DNA of 38,207 nucleotides, taken from Syntrophomonadaceae bacterium (GTDB taxonomy: Bacteria > Bacillota > Dethiobacteria > DTU022). Location: the NCBI GenBank assembly GCA_003567725.1, contig PWYU01000056.1:1-38207 (forward strand), in the 5' to 3' direction. Below, one piece after another: positions 35,042 to 38,207 of the stretch (position 1 is its first letter; each line of letters begins with the position of its first letter). The notes beneath the pieces are model-generated. The model did no database searches. It had not been told where the DNA came from and saw only the letters and a list, made by a program, of their open reading frames with translations. The position numbers and the translations under genes are program-made.

Positions 35042-35483
35042 AAATTTCCCCGTTTGATGATTGTGCAGTTATAAATACGATCTGGATATTTTTATCTATA
35101 AGCATATAATAATGCACTGCTCATAAAAATGCTTATTTTCTGCAATAAATTATCTATACTGAATATATGACATCTATATTTTTGTATTTTTCTGAAGGAA
35201 ATTCAAAATTTACGTAGAATATTTTGAACATCGTTTCACAACAGAAAGGAGGCGATCTACTGGCAAACCCTTTAATTTCAAAAAAAGCAGGATCCCCAGT
35301 GTCCAAAAGGAGGTGCTTAAAAAAGGCAAACATATTGGATTCATTATTCTCTAAGCTTATAAACCGTGACTGCTACTAATACATTTTTATCTGCCTACCC
35401 GATAAACCCTATCAGCCGAAGAAAAACTACAATTGTCAATCTAAAATTCCAATCATAATAAAGCAAAACCTGAGATGAAAACA

Positions 35484-35523
35484 ATATTTGCCAAATATAT
35501 AATTTGAGTTATTTTCAATAACT
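35484..35523 (+). promoter_or_regulatory. cstA promoter region with two palindromes
   Basis: A perfect TATAAT lies at 35498-35503, without a good -35 box. It is flanked by ATATTTG-C-CAAATAT (35484-35498) and AGTTATT-TTC-AATAACT (35507-35523). Such placement suggests activator or repressor binding. Elsewhere in the 34962-35542 gap, AAAGGAGG at about 35246 precedes a 39-codon frame that would need a CTG start; I do not count it as a gene. Confidence 0.4.
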
Positions 35524-35542
35524 ACTATTGGAGGCGATATGT

Positions 35543-37192
35543 GTGCATGCTTTACTTTTTGTTGTTGTTGCTCTTGTCCTTTATTTCCTGGCATATCGTT
35601 TTTATGCAACATTTTTATCTGATAAAATTTGGCAGTTAGATCCTAAGCGTAAAACTCCTGCTTACAAATATCAGGATGATTTCGAATTTGTCCCTACCGA
35701 CATGCCTGTAGTATTGGGACACCATTTTACTTCAATCGCCGGAGCAGCGCCCATTGTCGGCCCTATTGTTGCAGCGATATGGGGTTGGCTGCCTGCTTTG
35801 CTTTGGATTGTTTTCGGGACCATCTTCATTGGGGCGGTCCATGACCTCGGGGCGCTCGCTGCCTCCCTGAGGCATCAAGGCCGCGGCGTGGCTGATTTTC
35901 TCAAAGATTTACTGGGAGAGCGAGCCATGCAGCTGATGTATATAGTTGTGTTTTTCCTGCTTGTGCTTGTTTCTGCAGTTTTTGTGCATGTTATTGCAGT
36001 CCTGGCTTCAGCTTTTCCGGCGGCCGTTTACTCGGTATGGATCGAAATACCGCTGGCAATTATTATTGGCTTGTTGATCCGCAATAAATGGAATGTTAAT
36101 TTATACCTGGCCGGAGTTATAGCCGTTGTAATCATGTATGCCTTTATTGCCCTGGGAATCAGATATCCCCTGGAGCTGAGTTATCAGACCTGGGTCTTTA
36201 TTCTGCTCGGCTATATGCTTATCGCTGCCAGGCTCCCGGTATGGCTCCTGGTACAGCCGCGAGACTTTATTAACGGTATCCAGCTTGTTATAGCCCTGGC
36301 GGCTGCTACTATCGGGATCATAGCCCTGGCAGCAACCGGCGCAGGCCAGCTGGCTGCTCCTGCCGTTCGGCTTGCTCCGGAAGGAGCGCCGCCAATTTGG
36401 CCTTTCGTCATGATCACTATTGCCTGCGGCGCTATATCAGGCTGGCATTCTATTGTAGGTAGCGGAACTACACCGAAACAGTTGAAAAATGAGCGTGACG
36501 CAAAGCCTGTTGGTTACGGTTCTATGCTTGGTGAAGGTTACCTGGCTATAATCGCCCTGTTAACTGCAGTAGTCGGACTCGGAGTTGCCGGTTATACTGA
36601 ATCTTACGCTGCCTGGGGCGCAGCGGCCTGGCCGGCGATTTTTGCAACCGGGGGAAGTACTTTCCTGGTCCCGCTGGGAATACCTGCCATAGTCGGTGCA
36701 ACTTTCTTTGCCGTAGTTGCCAAAAGTTTCGCCATGACCACCCTTGATTCAGCCATGCGCTTTACCCGGATCGCCTTTGCTGAAAGCACTGTAACATTTC
36801 ATATGCCCGCACTCCTCAGGGACAAGACAGTTTCTCTATTCCCGGGTTGGGTGGTGATCTTTTATCTGGCCAATACCGGATACGGAATGGTGCTGTGGCC
36901 GCTTTTTGGTGCCGCCAACCAGATCCTGGCCGGTATCGCCCTGCTGGCGGCAGCAGTCTTCTTAAAGATGCTGCAGCGGCCAACTATTTACTATATAATT
37001 CCATTTGCAATTATGATTATAACCTCGATGGTGGCCATGGCCCACCAGATCTTTACCAATTATATTCCCAATGAAATGTGGGCTCTAGTGGTTATCGGCA
37101 GTGTAATCTTTCTCTGTGGTATCGGTATCGTAATAATTGCCCTTACCACCTGGAATGAAAAAGGGCAGGTGCCGTATAAAGAAACTGCCTGA
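35543..37192 (+). CDS. cstA: Carbon starvation protein CstA (peptide/pyruvate transporter family)
   Basis: A 549-residue membrane protein with many TM helices (about 14-16 hydrophobic segments). Family marks are RKTPAYKYQDDFEFVPTDM, VLGHHFTSIAGAAPIVGP, FIGAVHDLGALAASLRHQGR, ISGWHSIVGSGTTPKQLKNE and TTLDSAMRFTR. Relatives import peptides or pyruvate when carbon is short; in an amino-acid fermenter peptide uptake would fit, which is inference. The GTG at 35543 lies eight bases after GGAGG (35530-35534); the TTG at 35528 overlaps that site and is unlikely. No YbdD-like small gene or LytS/LytT pair is adjacent. Confidence 0.92.
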   Translation: MHALLFVVVALVLYFLAYRFYATFLSDKIWQLDPKRKTPAYKYQDDFEFVPTDMPVVLGHHFTSIAGAAPIVGPIVAAIWGWLPALLWIVFGTIFIGAVHDLGALAASLRHQGRGVADFLKDLLGERAMQLMYIVVFFLLVLVSAVFVHVIAVLASAFPAAVYSVWIEIPLAIIIGLLIRNKWNVNLYLAGVIAVVIMYAFIALGIRYPLELSYQTWVFILLGYMLIAARLPVWLLVQPRDFINGIQLVIALAAATIGIIALAATGAGQLAAPAVRLAPEGAPPIWPFVMITIACGAISGWHSIVGSGTTPKQLKNERDAKPVGYGSMLGEGYLAIIALLTAVVGLGVAGYTESYAAWGAAAWPAIFATGGSTFLVPLGIPAIVGATFFAVVAKSFAMTTLDSAMRFTRIAFAESTVTFHMPALLRDKTVSLFPGWVVIFYLANTGYGMVLWPLFGAANQILAGIALLAAAVFLKMLQRPTIYYIIPFAIMIITSMVAMAHQIFTNYIPNEMWALVVIGSVIFLCGIGIVIIALTTWNEKGQVPYKETA

Positions 37193-37204
37193 TCAAAACA
37201 GCAA

Positions 37205-37243
37205 ATCCTCCTCCTGTTTTATTAACAGGAGGAGGATGCTTTT
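37205..37243 (+). terminator. Rho-independent terminator of cstA
   Basis: A perfect 14-bp stem, ATCCTCCTCCTGTT / AACAGGAGGAGGAT, with a TTATT loop, then GCTTTTC. It begins 12 bases after the cstA stop. Nothing further is seen up to the next gene at 37470. Confidence 0.85.
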
Positions 37244-37469
37244 CATAAACTGCCGAACCAGGTACTGAAAGATTAATTAAAACCTAACCCGGGCGAGCCG
37301 GTGCCATAAAAGTTGAATTTTAAAAAACCCCTAATAAAACCAGCGTAAACCTGTGTTTCCGGCATTTTTAAAAAAGTCTTGCCAAACTTGCGCAGGATTT
37401 CAGTATTAAGGGTCTAAACAAGTTTTTCCAAGCTTATAAATTAATTTTTACCCGGGGGGAGGCTTATAT

Positions 37470-37784
37470 TTGAATTTAACGATTGAGCCTGCTCTAAAAA
37501 AATGGTTGTCTGCAAAAAAAATAGCTATTATAACGGTTGATGTAATAGTCAGCCGTGGCGGCGGCTGTTGCGGGGGCTGCTCCTTTGTTGAGACAATTAT
37601 TGATTACAAAGCCCCAGCAAACAGTGAAAATAAGTATTTGCTTTTTAATATTGATGATATAAGCATTTATGCTGCTAAAATATTGGAGAAAAAAACAGAT
37701 CATTTAGCCCTTTACTTGAAAGGTAGTTTGTTTAAAAGGATCGCTCTGAAAGGATACGAGGCAGAGTGCTCCTGGAAAAAATAA
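37470..37784 (+). CDS. Small CC-motif protein (CC/Se-motif (seleno)protein family)
   Basis: A 104-residue soluble protein. The N-terminal plan is TIEPALKKWLSAKK, a strand AIITVDVIVS, then the Cys cluster RGGGCCGGCSF (residues about 29-39). A strand-rich remainder follows, with LFNIDDISIYAAKIL and LYLKGSLFKRIAL. This matches small proteins in which an N-terminal helix and strand lead to a CC pair that in some relatives is Cys-Sec; here both positions are Cys. The function is unknown, and metal or redox chemistry is plausible. The TTG start lies behind GGGGGGAGG. It is a lone gene. Confidence 0.65.
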   Translation: MNLTIEPALKKWLSAKKIAIITVDVIVSRGGGCCGGCSFVETIIDYKAPANSENKYLLFNIDDISIYAAKILEKKTDHLALYLKGSLFKRIALKGYEAECSWKK

Positions 37785-37905
37785 GAATAACAGCTCTACT
37801 GCTGCCACCTGTGTTCAATATGCCCGGTAGCCTGATAAAGCAGACACATAAAACCGGTAGTAGATATGTCAATCATATCAAAGAGGGCAATGGTAAATTA
37901 AAAAC

Positions 37906-37937
37906 AGGGCACCAGCATTATAAGTTGCCGGTGCCCT
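37906..37937. terminator. Terminator of the serpin gene (possibly bidirectional)
   Basis: AGGGCACC / GGTGCCCT with a mostly paired interior. Read on the minus strand it is followed by GTTTTTAATTT, fitting the end of the serpin gene 44 bases upstream. In the plus direction it could also stop the CC-motif gene. Confidence 0.7.
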
Positions 37938-37980
37938 ATTTGGACTGATCACAGGTGGGGTCATCTCTTAAATTCTTACA

Positions 37981-38207
37981 TTAACGAGGATCAGTGACTG
38001 CGCCTGCAAAGAGGATGCTTTCAGCATGGTCGTCCCTGATCACGAAGAAAAAAGGCCGGTCAGAAATGACTTCAAAGGGCTCAGGGGCATCTCCCAGGCC
38101 TAAAGCGGCGGTTACTGCAGCGGCCTCAGTTCCCTTTTCGTCAACCTCGATAACAGCCTCGTGCAAGACCTGGTCAAGCAGCAGCTGCTCGCCTTCCGGA
38201 GACATTC
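37981..38207 (-). CDS. C-terminal end of a serpin (serine protease inhibitor), partial
   Basis: The last 75 or so codons of a gene running out of the window. They contain the serpin reactive-loop hinge LHEAVIEVDEKGTEAAAVTA, the variable loop ALGLGDAPEP, and the closing strands FEVISDRPFFFVIRDDHAES and ILFAGAVTDP. The hinge has small residues (TEAAAVTA), as in inhibitory serpins that can insert their loop. The target protease is unknown. Bacterial serpins are often secreted, and the N-terminus needed to judge export is not visible here. A terminator follows the stop. Confidence 0.9.
   Translation of the reverse strand, partial: MSPEGEQLLLDQVLHEAVIEVDEKGTEAAAVTAALGLGDAPEPFEVISDRPFFFVIRDDHAESILFAGAVTDPR

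Noticed and set aside
35260-35379. 39-codon frame after AAAGGAGG upstream of cstA
   Set aside because: It would need a CTG start, the sequence is short and basic with no family, and a second Shine-Dalgarno-like run lies inside it.

Overview
The window looks like a chromosomal segment of an anaerobic, amino-acid-fermenting member of the Bacillota (Clostridia-like). Reasons: a D-proline reductase (Stickland) operon with two selenocysteine (UGA) codons, strong AGGAGG-type ribosome sites with frequent TTG/GTG starts, a LonB-type protease, CstA, and a phosphofructokinase with PPi-type residues. Remnants of an RND permease and a TolC-like protein hint at diderm ancestry or at acquired DNA. I cannot name the species. 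I found no rRNA, tRNA, CRISPR array or intact insertion sequence.

Layout. 1-3.3 kb (+): the tail of a gene ending in heptapeptide repeats, a lipoprotein, and a large c-di-GMP enzyme (periplasmic sensor-PAS-GGDEF-HD-GYP). 3.3-3.9 kb: decayed coding remnants. 3.9-8.1 kb (-): class II photolyase, RlpA-like protein, TPR protein. 8.3-8.9 kb (+): Pcm repair methyltransferase, followed by a RecC-like fragment. 9.4-11.5 kb (-): a dehydrogenase-hydratase fusion for beta-oxidation or butyrate-type metabolism. 11.75-11.91 kb: a nested inverted repeat (REP/MITE-like).

12.4-17.7 kb (-) is the centrepiece, a prdC-prdA-prdB-prdD-prdE operon. PrdC (RnfC-like) feeds electrons to the PrdA/PrdB reductase. PrdA is a proprotein whose Cys421 should become the pyruvoyl group. 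PrdB and PrdC each read through a UGA as selenocysteine. PrdD and PrdE together look like a PrdA paralogue split into two genes exactly at the PrdA processing site. A sigma-A-like promoter and a structured leader precede prdC.

18.1-20.5 kb (+): cysteine hydrolase, VOC protein and a MntA/HepT-type toxin-antitoxin pair whose HepT seems to lack its catalytic His. 20.6-22.2 kb (-): truncated radical-SAM gene and a composite RND/TolC pseudogene. 22.2-30.9 kb (mostly -): membrane and envelope proteins (DUF389, YihY, HdeD/DUF308, DUF4282, MORN, SHOCT, lipoproteins, small membrane paralogues). Four of these carry distinct lesions: a frameshift, an ochre codon, an amber codon, and a 17-bp duplication with loss of the signal peptide. 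31.2-37.2 kb: phosphofructokinase (+), LonB-like protease (-), CstA (+), with recognisable promoters and terminators. 37.5 kb (+): a small CC-motif protein. The window ends inside a serpin gene (-).

Coordinates include the stop codon. Functions come from recognised motifs and family resemblance; no database search was run.
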